Part shown: positions 1-10,915 of the stretch, piece after piece | How the letters are laid out: each line of letters begins with the position of its first letter | Numbering within the stretch: the first letter of the stretch is position 1 | Assembly: GCA_026225945.1 (NCBI GenBank) | Contig: JAMJFZ010001258.1 | Span: 10,485,001 to 10,549,000 of the forward strand | DNA from: Cricetomys ansorgei | Lineage: Eukaryota; Chordata; Mammalia; Rodentia; Nesomyidae | DNA: 64,000 nucleotides | Direction of reading: 5' to 3' | Position numbers and translations under genes: made by a program | The notes under the pieces: model-generated | Databases searched by the model: none | What the model was told of the DNA's origin: nothing | What the model saw: only the letters and a program-made list of their open reading frames with translations

Positions 1-1559
1 ATATAATATGTTACATCCATACATGCATTCTCTGTATATGTGAATCCTCTCTGCCTCTGCCTTTCTTTCACACATAAACATATTCACATTAAATAGAGAA
101 TGATATAAAATTTCCTTTGAAGACTGTTCTATACTTTTCTTTTTTTTTCCCTCAAAGACAGCCTTTCACTTTAAAACACATTCAACTATTCTTGACGTTG
201 TAGAGTATTATATTTACATACCATTGTTTATTTTCTCCGTGCCTTAGTAATACACACTTAAGTTGTGGTTCTTTGCTACTGAAACAAGAAAGCTGTTAAC
301 AGCTAGACCCATGTCTCTATGTACAAGGACGTCACTATTATAGAGAGAGTGAGAAACCGTGGCAGTCACAGAATGATTGGCACTTGGTCTCAGATTCTAT
401 ATGTTCAACAGGGCACGTTCAGTCACAAAAATGCTGTGGGGAAATGAATACATTATATTCATGCCACCTCGGGGTACCAATCATCCCATGCATTCCTGCT
501 TCTCTGTCTCTCATTGTAGCCTGATTCTGTATGAGAACAGAAATGAGGCTGAACCTTAATTGTTTTACACCATTGAGTATGCCTGAATTACGGGGCAGAA
601 AAGCTTCTGAGCATTTCCTCTACCCTGCCAGCTCACCGCCCCTGCAGCAGCTGTCCAGTATTCCCTTGCCTGCTACTAGCAGTTGGCAACATTTCTCACC
701 CAGGATCTCTGTAGGTTGGTAACAGTGAATGACTGCTTCTTTGGATTTCTGATAAATAGATTATTTTCTAATAGAAAAAGACACATGAAAGGAACATAAA
801 GAGAAAATGACTGTGTTTCTGTAATTGCTTGTGCTAAGTGGCTGTGTCTAAATCTCAGTGACAGCAGCCTGGGTCACAGTTGGATGAGGTCCAGAATCTG
901 GAGGAGGCAAATATTGTAAGTCACTCTGAGCATAAGTTATTTTCACATCAATGTCAGATCAGAAATAAGAACTGGGAAACAAGAAATAAAATATAGGCAT
1001 CACTCATGTTGGAGGAAACATCCAATTAGATACTTCCACACAGCACACTCAGGGGAAACCAAAACCATAGAATCAGTACTTGGCAGGTAAGCTAGCAGCC
1101 CAGGCAAACTGACAAGGAAGGTAGATGTTTCTGTAGAAAGGATCAAGAATGAGAATAGACTTGGTTCTAATACCAACCAGGAGTTTATAATCCATGCAGT
1201 AAATGCTCATCTTGGACTCTACTATGTGCTGAAGTAATACAAAAATGTAAATATGAAAATGTAAATTCCCCTATTATCATGGAGCTGATCTGAAGGATCT
1301 TTCTTTATAGGATTTAAGGATAAGATTAAATTCCCTTGGCTGAATAGCCTGAGATTACTAAGCAAGTAATTTTTAATTCCAGGGCATTATAGGACAACAT
1401 GTCTTAAAACATGTCTTTCCTTTCAAGGAAAATAATTCTACAAGTATTTAAAAAAAAGATTTTTGAAATTCATGAATTCCTGTTACACTTAACGGTCTAC
1501 TGTGCCTTGATAGTTTAAAGGGAGATAGACATTTAAAAGGATCTAGAAATTCCATGGAT
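1..1559. other. unannotated AT-rich DNA
   Basis: I see no recognisable gene, SINE, LINE or LTR here. Reading frames on both strands are short (about 60 codons) and resemble no family I know. There is only scattered low-complexity T-rich sequence, for example around 140-150. Confidence 0.5.
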
Positions 1560-1897
1560 ATATGCATGTGCAAATATGCGTGAATGTTTGTACGTGTGTC
1601 TGTGGCAGCAGAAGCTGGACATGGACATACGTACGTGTGAGTGTGGAGGCCAGGAGTCAAAGTCCGCTGTCTTCTTTCATTACCTTTCACTTTATTTTCA
1701 GAGTCAGTGTCTCTCACTGAACCCAGTTTTCTGGTTTAGCAAGTTCAGCTACCTAGCTTGCCTGGGCAACCACTTGTATCTACCAGCCCAGCACTGGGAC
1801 CACTGGCAGGCACCATTCCCATTTATCCGGGGATTCGAACCCTAGTCTTCGTGTTTGCACAGCAAACACTTTGTCCATATAGCCACCTTCCCAGCCC
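1560..1897 (-). mobile_element. B4 SINE (ID-B1 fusion type)
   Basis: Read on the minus strand, the element starts at about 1897 with the tRNA/ID-like head ggggctgggaaggtggc. A box-B-like ggttcgaatcc follows near 1835-1840. The B1-derived middle corresponds to + strand words such as agtgtctctcactgaaccca (about 1704-1723). The element ends in the GT-rich (CA-rich on the minus strand) tail region 1560-1640, where gtgtggaggccaggagtca marks the B4 3' part. Length of about 300 bp fits B4. It is diverged and should be inactive. Small reading frames crossing it are shadows. Confidence 0.78.
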
Positions 1898-3869
1898 CAG
1901 GAGCTGGACATTTTGAATGTTTCTCAAACTAAAATATTTATGAAGCACAAAGCCCTTTCTACCTGCAAAACACATTTAACTGATGTCGCGTGGGTAGCAA
2001 TGATTCTTCCTGTTTTCCAGCTTCCAGTATTCCTTTTGATGACTGCTTTGTAGGACAGTACTTCAGATGCTTAGCTTTCCTCCTTTTTTCTGGCATGAAA
2101 GCCACTGGGTCAATTGACAAAAATCAGTGGATTTTTTTTTCTGAAGCATATGGAGAAGTCAGCATCAGTTGCTAGCAGGAGAGATGGATGGCAGGTGTCT
2201 TCCTTTGAGCTGCCAAACTTTGGAGTGGCTGCTGACTCTGTTCATGCCATCAGTGTTACCATCTGTAGTAAAAATCAGTTGCCATCCAAAATGTAAAACT
2301 GTACAAAGTGACTGCCTCAAACTATCTTTCTGACAGGTGGATTAGTGGAAGTTTTCTGTCTAAATCTGCATTATGGTTAATTATCTCTAATGTACATTAA
2401 TCCTGTATCATTACTGCCAGATGTAGTTTCTCCTGTCTGTTTCTGATAAATATCCTTTACACAGGACCTTGACTTCACAGAAGCGGCACATTGTTCAGAT
2501 ATGCCTGAATTTCCATTCAGATATGTCTGAAATTTATGTCACAAGAACTTGATATGTGGATAAAAATATGCATTCATAACAAAAAAGCAATTGTTTTATT
2601 TGTGTTGGTTATTGAATGAAACAAAAGAAATATGTTTTAAGTGTTGTATTCATTTTGTAAAATAGTTCCATCATTATGAGCAAAAGTATATTGTTTCCAT
2701 AATTTCAGGAATAGAGTATCCATCTACTGACCCTGATTTATAAAGATGCCAGATCAATCCATCTATATGCTCGAAATCATAAGAACAGAGGAAGCTTTTT
2801 AGTGAAGTACCCAGAGCCCTGACAATCAACAATATGAATTATGTCCCATATGGAGGGCCCAGAGGGTAGATTCCTGTTGCTAGTTACATTGCAGCATAAA
2901 TTGTTCTGAAAATGATGAAGAGATAAAAATGCCTTTCCTTGGAGCCTAAGATGGAAGTTTCAATAACTACATTAAATTAGTCCATTTCTCATTCTAATAA
3001 GTTTTGATGGAATGTGGTTAACCTCATTGTTCAATAGACTGCAAGTAAAATAAGGTGTTGATTGGCCTTAGTATCTGTGCTATTCATCTGGGTATTTTGA
3101 CAATCTGTATCCAGTCTGGCACTAATTAATGTATGATTCACAGGAGAGGGGAGCTCAGTGGCTAAATGTCCTAATTGTCACAAAAGTTTTCTGCTTCATA
3201 TGACAAGAAGCAGACATGCCTGCAAATACTTGTCAGTGGTGATGAACATCACAGTGAATTAAAGGGCAAAGATCAAAATCCCAGTAAGAGAAGTTAACTG
3301 AAACAGACAGTGCTTCCTTTTGATATCTTTTCCATCTTTGTGGAGGTGGTTAAGGAAAAGGAAAAGAGGGACTGAATGGAGATAAGCTGCCAAAGATAAC
3401 CGACAGACTTCCTGCAGGGAAACATAACAAGACACAGAAGTCTGGCCCAGAACTTCAAAGAAAAGTAAACTCACATCTTAGCTCAAAATCAACTTATTAG
3501 AATAGTCCATGGCTACATACATGTCTCCTTGAAAGTTATAAAGACATATTTGGTTGGAATATGTCTTTAACACATAAAATATGCCCACTATAATAATGAA
3601 CATATAACAGTATATGATTAATAATCTCTTGCAACATGATGCTTAGATCTAAAACATGCATCATCTACACTTACCATTTTCTTGTTTGTCATAATCTCGT
3701 TTTCATGTGACTCAAGTTCAACTTTGATTTCATGTGCTGAGCACTGTGTCATGTGTATATGTAGATAGGTGTGTACTGCATGTATGGTAGTACTGTGTTG
3801 GGGTATATTTGAACATATACCCAGATATTGTATTTACTGATCACTGTGTGTGTATACCTCTATATAATC
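1898..3869. other. unannotated intergenic stretch
   Basis: No gene or clear interspersed repeat was recognised. The only local structure I noted is a short tandem duplication at 2494-2537, listed separately. Frames are short and closed by stops on all strands. Confidence 0.45.
2494..2537. repeat. 22-bp tandem duplication
   Basis: Two adjacent copies of a unit beginning ttcagatatg (c/t) ctgaa lie head to tail. They differ at a few positions. Each copy contains a nearly self-complementary core, cagatatgcctg in the first and cagatatgtctg in the second. Confidence 0.75.
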
Positions 3870-4920
3870 ATTGAGCAGGCAGCCTAAGGTGCTGGCAGGA
3901 TATATGGGTTCTATAGCTAAAAAGGCCTGCTTTGTAGATGGAAATGGTTGATGCCCAGTTATCAATGTAAAAGAACTTGTTGATGGAGAGTTCATTTGGG
4001 TACTCCACCAGGCTAGAGGCAACATTAGGTGCTGCTTGACTTCTACTATTGTCTACCCCACTATAGATGTAGACATGGCTGACAGGTGTGGCCTTGCCCA
4101 TTTTGTGCTGGAGGTCAATCCACTATAAACATGGAAATGCCCAGATAGCCAAAGGTCTGGAAGGAGTAAAACCATTGTATTTCTTTCATCGTGCAATTAG
4201 ACTTCTAAGAGAGAGCAAGGAGTGGCTTTTTAAGATAACAAAACACTGTAAGAATAAACTATATGTTTTAAATTTTAATTAGCCTGCCTAAGAGCTCTAT
4301 GGAACAAAGACGTAACTTCCTGGAGTGCTAGATGGGGCTGTTCAGGTGAGATAGTCCTGAATCTCCCTTGCTCAAGGACATAACCTTTGTGAGTGCTTGG
4401 TAGAGAGTGCCTAGATCCCATTTAGTTGACCTCACTGCTCTGGATATGCTCCTAAAACACTGGATGTGCTTGGTCCCTTGTAGGCAGGAGATAACCCAGA
4501 AAGGAAGCACATCAGGCTAGATGCTTGACACTGGACCTGGTGGAAAGTACGTAACCTTATGGGTTCTGCCTTTTGAAGCACCTGTGCCCACATTACTGAG
4601 TGCCATTTTGTGGGAACTTTGGAGGTGGCAGAACCACTCCATGGCAACCTCAAAATGGACCTGGTCAGAGTCCCTCTTCTTGACCAGTACTTAATTAATT
4701 TAATTAAATATTGCTTGCTTCAAATTTGGCTCAATTATGTTGGTCTTATTCTCGACCAGATTTGGGATTTACAACACCTGGAAGCACAGATGTGGAGTAT
4801 TAGCAGAGGAGTAGGAGGATGGCTTGCTGGTCTCTCCGCTGAGGTCTCTTAGGCTTAAATGTAAGCATGTCTCATGGGTCTTTATTAATATAACGCCAGA
4901 TTAAATAGGCGGCTACAACT
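3870..4920 (+). mobile_element. LTR-type rodent element, copy 1 (family unassigned)
   Basis: The left part (3870-4260) aligns by eye with 28660-29030, sharing for example tctatagct(a/g)aaaaggcct, the gacagccaaaggt type word and ctaagagagagcaagg. The middle (4235-4790) aligns with the reverse complement of about 5700-6290, and 4430-4750 also aligns with 31186-31500. The right end (4830-4918) aligns with 29094-29362: ctgaggtct, then tctcatgg and a tttatt(a/g)ata word, with similarity fading after ggctacaac near 4918, the likely 3' end. Repetition in several places, one sense per copy and a terminal loss of homology fit an ERV LTR or LTR plus internal piece. There is no coding capacity. I could not name the family. 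Confidence 0.6.
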
Positions 4921-5529
4921 GTGTGTCTGTCTTCTCTCTCCATACCTTTCCTTACATGTGGAAACCTGATTCAGCATGGGGGGCAATGTAGGTTAAAGTG
5001 CTGTGATCCTCTGATTTATTAGTAATGACATCGTTCACACAGAAATAGCAAAAGTTCTTTGAAAAACTGCAGTACACATGTTTCTCGTTATTACCTCCTT
5101 AAGAATATCTTTTTGAACAATAAATATGATAACACTGTTTTGACAAAAGAGAAAAGAACCCAAAAGCATGGACAAAGCAAAGAGCCCTCTTTACTTGCAG
5201 AGCAGTGAAAAGCTGGTTAGAAGTCAAGCCTCTTGACACATTGGAGTGTTTTTACTGCCCCATTTTGCCTTGTTGGCCACTTTATTTCCCCTCAAAACCA
5301 TCCCTCAGTTTTCTGTAGTAAAATCCAAAGCTCAAAATCACAAATCTAAAGGAATTCTAACAGGAAGACTCTGGAGACAGCACATGCTAACATTCCCATG
5401 ATTGTGTCTCTTGTAATCCATTGACTTTAAACATGTAATTGAATTGGTTGACATTAAATATGTTAAATAAAGTAAATACAATAATTAAATAAATTCAAAT
5501 TATAATCCGACTTTCTCGCTGGCATAATC
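4921..5529. other. spacer between inverted LTR-like copies
   Basis: AT-rich DNA that I could not assign. It separates the plus-strand copy ending near 4918 from the minus-strand copy starting near 5530. No gene was seen. Confidence 0.45.
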
Positions 5530-6290
5530 CCACCCTTGAGACTCATTTGTTGATAACAACCACGCAATAAGCCAGGCCTTTTCAATCCCATCAAGTGGGC
5601 TATTGTAAACCGAAGTTCAGTTTTATTTGCTATAACATGTACAAAGGCTCTTCAGCAGAAGGGCTTAGAGTCTTTCACCCTTAGACTTAATAGTGTTTGG
5701 GCCACAGCTTAACTCTGCTAGAGAAGTGGCTGGAAATAAATTGCAGATTGTAAATCTCACTACTCAAGAATAAGACCACTACAATTGAGCCAAATTTGAA
5801 GCAAGCTTTAATTTAATTAGTTAAATACTTGCCAGGAAGATGAACTCTGACTAGGTCTATTCTGTGGTTCCCACAGAGTGAACCCATCACCTCAGAAGTT
5901 CCTACAGAATGGTCCCGTGTCAGGTGGCACAGATGCTTAAAAAGGCAGAACCCTTAAGGCTACATACTTCCTACCAGATCCAATCAGTGACAAGCATCTA
6001 TCCTGATGTATTTCTTGTCTGAGTTATCTTCTACCTACAAGTGACCAAGCACATTGGTGCAGAAAGAGTAACCAAATGGGATCTTGGCATTCCCCACCCA
6101 ACATTCCAGGAGATTATGTACTTGGGCAAGTGAGATTACGGGATTCTATCTTTCTGCACCTCCCTTGAACAGCCCCACCCAGCACTCGAGGAAGTTATGC
6201 CCTTGTTCTATAGCTCTCTTAGGCACAGCAATTAAAAATGAAAACATAACTTTTGTTCTTACAAGAGATCTAAGTAAATGCATAGAAACA
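5530..6290 (-). mobile_element. LTR-type rodent element, inverted copy 2
   Basis: The reverse complement follows copy 1 closely. gagccaaatttgaagcaagc at about 5787 (+ strand) matches the inverse of 4718-4737. The stretches equivalent to cctaagag, gtgctgggtggggctgttca and gatcccatttggtt occur in the same order as at 4287, 4327 and 4416. A possible AATAAA lies on the minus strand near 5623, followed by sequence only weakly similar to the 3' end of copy 1, so the lower edge is uncertain. Identity looks around 75-80% by eye over about 500 bp. It is non-coding. Confidence 0.62.
6092..6211. repeat. diverged internal repeat, 81-bp period
   Basis: ccccaccca followed by a similar 25-base stretch occurs at 6092 and again at 6173. 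The two copies differ by several substitutions. They lie inside the minus-strand LTR-like copy, and a weaker trace of the same duplication is visible in copy 1 (about 4310-4400). A repeated U3 segment is a plausible reading. Confidence 0.5.
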
Positions 6291-9200
6291 TCCTGGGAGA
6301 TGCAGGAGTTATAGACACAATCTGGAAGGGGAGTTACCAATTACAGACTTCAGCTATCTAGACATGATGTCTGTAAACTGAAGCCATGAGGTTATTCATT
6401 CTGTTTGTTACATGATTAGCAGGAAGCTCTTCCCTCAGGAACTTCAGAGTCACTATAAATGGAAAGGCTTTGGAGATGATACCTCTTGCAGGTACTGACT
6501 TATCAGGCTCTGGAGAAAACTTGACTGAATAGTTTAGGTACTACATGCTGTAGCTCCAGATACTAGTGATTCATGGGTAATGTCCTCTGCACTCCACAGG
6601 TGTTTTCCACCCATTCTCTAGGACAGAGAGTCTATGGAGCTCACAATATATGCCTGTGGCTGGGTAAGCATCCATAGTCCCCTGAAGACTCTTTGAACCA
6701 TATGGAATCTTTCACGACCTGCTGATGAGTTCCTTGCCAAGTGTGTTCTGTTGAAGTGGTCTGCACCACTGCTTGTCCTAGGTTGGTGACACTCAGCCTG
6801 GGAGATTTTAATAATCTTGACCAAAGCCACATGCTTAATATTAACTGAAAATATTTTTTTTCTGTTTCCCGAAAATAAGATCCAAAGAAAATTCAAATAA
6901 TAATAAATATAGTTGATACAAAAAGAACATTTTAGACAGAACTTCTTCATCAACAGACAAAGAACATTCAATTCTTTATTATTCTACTCTGTCTTCGCTT
7001 TCTTGTTGTTACATAATTACATTTAATGCGTATGTCTAAAATAAATTAATACTATTGATAATTTTTAATGCCAGTGAAACTATTCATGAATTCATAAAGC
7101 GTTCTGTAGAAATGTTTATCATTATCCAGTTCCTTTTATGTAATTAATGATAGCCTTGATACCAAACAAGTTAAAGGTGATGTAGAGAGAAAAACCACAA
7201 GCCAATTCACTTATAGATGCAACAACTGAAGATGAATCTAACAGAAACCAATAGCAGCATTGTAGTACCACACCAGGGACCAGTGGTTTTACACCAGTAG
7301 TGCAGTCACATTGTAACACTCGCAAATAGACCTGCACAAAATAATGCACTACATGAGAGAAGGAAACCTAAATACCTCAAAATATGAATAAATATTGTCA
7401 TATTCTATATGACTATTACAAAATAGACAATTTTGAATAAAAGATAATTCCCTTTAAAAAATCTCCAAATGTTCTAAACTTGCAAATACTAATACAATGT
7501 GAGAATATTACCAACACTGCTCAGTGCTTAAGTTGGACTAACTTGCTCACTCACTAGGCAGAAGAGCCTGTTGGGGCCTAGCAAACTTGTTTGCATCATT
7601 TCATTAAGACCAGGAAACATCACTGCAGTGTTGTAACTAGAAAATCTCTCATAAATACATAAAGAAACCTGTAGAAAATGTTTAGTAACAACATTTGCTG
7701 GTAATGAAAGTCTGATGTTGGCAGCAACCTATATATCTGTTCTCACAGGAATTATTAAGTACAATATGGTATAAAATATGTGATAAAATATGGCTCAGTG
7801 TCACAAAGAGTCAGATTTATAAGCTGGGAGTGTACTGTATCACAAATACAGGGCAAATTAGAATAGGAAGTGAGAACATTTATAGCAACATTTATGCAAA
7901 TTAAAATCACATGTTGATTCATAGTATTACATATACATATATACTTCAATAAATATCCAGAAGATGAATCAGAAAAGTATATATTGAAAACATTATAGGG
8001 GTTATCTCCTTAAAGGAAAGGAATTGAACCAGTGAAGGGAAACAAAGACAATGCTCTTATACTGAATCCAGAGAGAGCGCTGTCAAAGCAATGATGAGAA
8101 TGGGTATGAATAGTCTAGTGCATATCTGTTCAACCCAGGTATATACAAAATTTTTGTAAAAAAGTAAAATTGACTCTGAAATATATTGGTATTTTTGAAC
8201 TCCTTACTAAACTTTCTTATATAGTGAATTCTCCAAAATCTTTGAAGTAATCTCAGATTATGTGCACTTTTACCCCCGGGACCATATTTAAAACATAAGG
8301 TAGGTTTTACAGGTTATGCTCTGAGTAGTAGTTACACTTCAGAGAATCATGATATGTCTACCTCTCCTTTGCTAAAAGTAGCACAATTGATAAGTTTTCA
8401 TATGTATTTTGTATTTTTAAAGACTGAGAGTCAAAAGAATTCATTTGTATCAACTCTTTTAGGTGGCATGCCACCACTACATTTATGAATTTAAATTCTC
8501 CAAAGGTCAGATTGACGACTTGAGCACGGCGAAGCAGATAAACCTCAGGTCAAAGCTAGAAGCACATCATCCAATTCCAAAGCAGTATTGTTTATGCAGA
8601 GTGTTGTCTTTATAAAGTGTTCATGTGTGTATTGTACATCAACAAAAAGCATCATTAACATTTACGACTGTGTATGACACTTTCTATACACAAGGAGTGT
8701 ATATGATGAAGTAGTTATTTATGTCTCAAGAGAAGACATTTTAAACTACTAAAGTTTTAATTAACTGCTAAGTATATTTTTTCCCCCTGAGGTATGCACA
8801 GTAAACTTTATCTGTTTGCTTTCTAAAGTTCTGTATTTGCAAATTAGGCCTTCTTGCCTCTTTCCATTTTAATTAAAACTTGTAAGCTTGACAGAATCAA
8901 CTTCCTTTTTTAGTTGTTTAATGAACATTAATAAAACAAAATTAAAGTGCTGTTTAACATTCTGCCAATTTATTGGTGGTAATGTAGGATAACTTTGTTT
9001 TCTGGAACTGGAGTTGAAATGTGATAACTTAGGGAAATCAGCTTTCCCAGTAGCATTTAATAAAATCACAGTAGGGCACAGAGCTTTCAAAGTCAGGTCA
9101 ACACATTATTGATGTTACTCTTTATATTGAGAGGCACCTTGGAATCAGAGAAATCATTTCAAGTTTAATCAACATTTGCTTCTCTTGATTGAAATTTCAG

Positions 9201-9791
9201 CATTTCCATGAAGGTTGTGTACTGTTTTTCCACGAAAATGTTTACTTCTGTATTTATACTTTTTCTTTCCAGATATATTTTGGTCTTCTTTTTTACTGTT
9301 TTATTCCCTGTTTACATATTAAATATCTTCAATGTAATTAGCACCACAAGAAAACATATTTTATGTCTAGGCACTAATTTTTAAAATATGTGAGATACCA
9401 AAGTCATGGAGTAACTTTTCAGACATTGATATCCAAATTAATTTATTTTGAGACCTAGGGTCTGTCCTTGATCAGATTGTAATCTTAGGCATATTAAGAT
9501 CATCTTTGATCTTCTGATTTCTCTCATCTGTGGATGCTTATATAGTTGTCATTTAGTCAGCATGTATTTTTGAAACAGATCCTGCATTGGCCTTGGTTGA
9601 TAGACATTAACAAATTGTACATATTTAGTATGCTCATGAAATTGACCATTTGTCAAAGAGAGGAAAATACATCAAGTCGACAACAATTCTACAACAATCC
9701 CCCATGATTACTGGTTTAAACTGTTACCAACTAACTTCTAATGAAATGCTTCGGAGCCTAATAGTCTTCCTCAGTAAATGAGATAATATTG
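6291..9791. other. unannotated AT-rich stretch
   Basis: No gene or confidently named repeat. The longest frame (117 codons, minus strand, 6618-6971) has no recognisable motif, and its composition follows the AT-rich DNA. A 14-bp palindrome ggtggcatgccacc sits at 8462-8475. Very old, unrecognised repeat remnants may be present. Confidence 0.45.
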
Positions 9792-9940
9792 TTGCTGGAG
9801 AGATGACTCAATGGCTGAGAGAGCTTATTGCTTTTCCAGAGGACAGGGGATGGGTGACCAAGAGCCATTTAGAACTGCTCACAATTCAGTAACTCCAAGG
9901 ACAGGAGATAAGTTGCCCTTTTTTGGCCTCCACAGTAATT
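9792..9940 (+). mobile_element. B2/B3 SINE
   Basis: Starts with gctggagagatgactca, the tRNA-derived B2 head, followed by gcttattgcttttccagagg (normally gctcttccagagg). It continues into the B3-type middle (actccaaggacaggagat) and ggcctccaca before running into a CA array. The order and length (about 150 bp) fit a B3-type B2. The tail has expanded into the adjoining microsatellite, which is common for these SINEs. Confidence 0.82.
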
Positions 9941-10050
9941 CACACACATCACACACAACACACACATCACACACATCACACACAACACACACATCACACA
10001 CATCACACACAACACACACATCACACACACACACACACACTCACACACTC

Positions 10051-10080
<30 letters not shown>
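9941..10080. repeat. CA microsatellite with 27-bp higher-order unit
   Basis: From 9941 to 10021 the array is built from 9-base blocks cacacacat or cacacacaa. They are ordered T-A-T in each 27-bp unit, and three exact units follow one another. The rest is plain CA repeat with occasional tc or aa interruptions. It sits at the 3' end of a B2 SINE. Confidence 0.92.
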
Positions 10081-10083
<3 letters not shown>

Positions 10084-10394
10084 TTAAAAACTCTATAAAA
10101 TATTTTAAAAAGAAAAACAAGACTATTAGCCTAGAACTTGAAAGAAAAAGGGGGGGGTTGTTTTGGAGAACAGGGTAAAGAATATTCTAAAAAGACTGTG
10201 TACCATGCCAAACTGTTAGAGAGGAGAAGATGTGTCTGATGGGTATCTAAGAAGGAGGTGTACCTAAGCCAGGGACAGAAATGATGAGGTATGAAATAGG
10301 CACACCACTGATCACACAGTCCATCACAAGGCAGATGGGGAATGCTGTGCTTCCAGTCAAGGACAAACCTGAAAAGACTTTTCAGTAGATTAAG
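10081..10394. other. unannotated
   Basis: No feature was recognised apart from a run of eight G at about 10151. Confidence 0.45.
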
Positions 10395-10620
10395 AAATAG
10401 AATATTAGTTGTCTGTGGCTGCTCTCCCCAAACTTAAATTTACTGGCTTCAAACACTATTCATGTATTAATGTTAAGTTCTCTAGATTAGAAATTCAAAA
10501 CAGATTTTAGTGAGCTAAAATCAAGGTGTTTGCAGGGATGTGTTACTTTGTGAATACTCTAGAAAATGCTTCTTTTCCCTGTCTTTTGCATCTTCTAGGA
10601 TGCCTAGATTTCTTGGCCCC
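10395..10620 (+). mobile_element. old mammalian interspersed repeat (class unassigned)
   Basis: The word order tgtctgtggctgct, ggcttcaaac, then gctaaaatcaaggtgtttgc, atcttctagg and cttggcccct matches a widespread placental repeat. Its consensus, as I remember it, contains ataacaaattaccaca, a 'ggcttaaaacaac' word and a 'tcaaggtgtcagcagg' word. The same family appears at about 55950-56240. Divergence is high, and I cannot say whether it is a DNA transposon or an LTR. Confidence 0.5.
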
Positions 10621-10754
10621 TGAGATCTTTCATACTTCTTCAAAACTATGTATAGACAGTGAAGTGATTTGCCTAATCAATTATATCCAGCTAGCTTATA
10701 CACTGATATCAGCAAGGGGACATAATATGTTACCATCTCATTGAGGTTTTATTG

Positions 10755-10915
10755 TTTTATATTGTTGTTTTGTTTGTAACAAAGTATTTATAAGCTTGCC
10801 TGGTCTAGAACTTATTGTGTTCACCAGGCCAGCCTTAAACTTGAAGCAGTGGTTCTGCCTCTACCTTCTGAGTTCTGGGTTTGCAGGAATACACCACCAC
10901 ACTGAACTGACTGAG
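10755..10915 (-). mobile_element. degraded B1 SINE
   Basis: Minus-strand B1 words are visible in order on the + strand: ttcaccaggccagcctt (10820-10836), ggttctgcctctaccttctgagt (split by mutations) and gtttgcaggaatacaccacca (ending about 10901). It is more diverged than the other B1 copies in the window. Confidence 0.65.

Noticed and set aside
1820..1897. tRNA gene-like box sequence
   Set aside because: It is the tRNA-derived head of a B4 SINE; no intact cloverleaf.
9941..10021. Regular repeats as a CRISPR-like array
   Set aside because: No unique spacers; it is a microsatellite in a rodent genome.
9811..10098. 95-codon frame with Ser-His-Thr repeats
   Set aside because: Translation of a B2 SINE and its CA array; periodic because the DNA unit is 27 bp.
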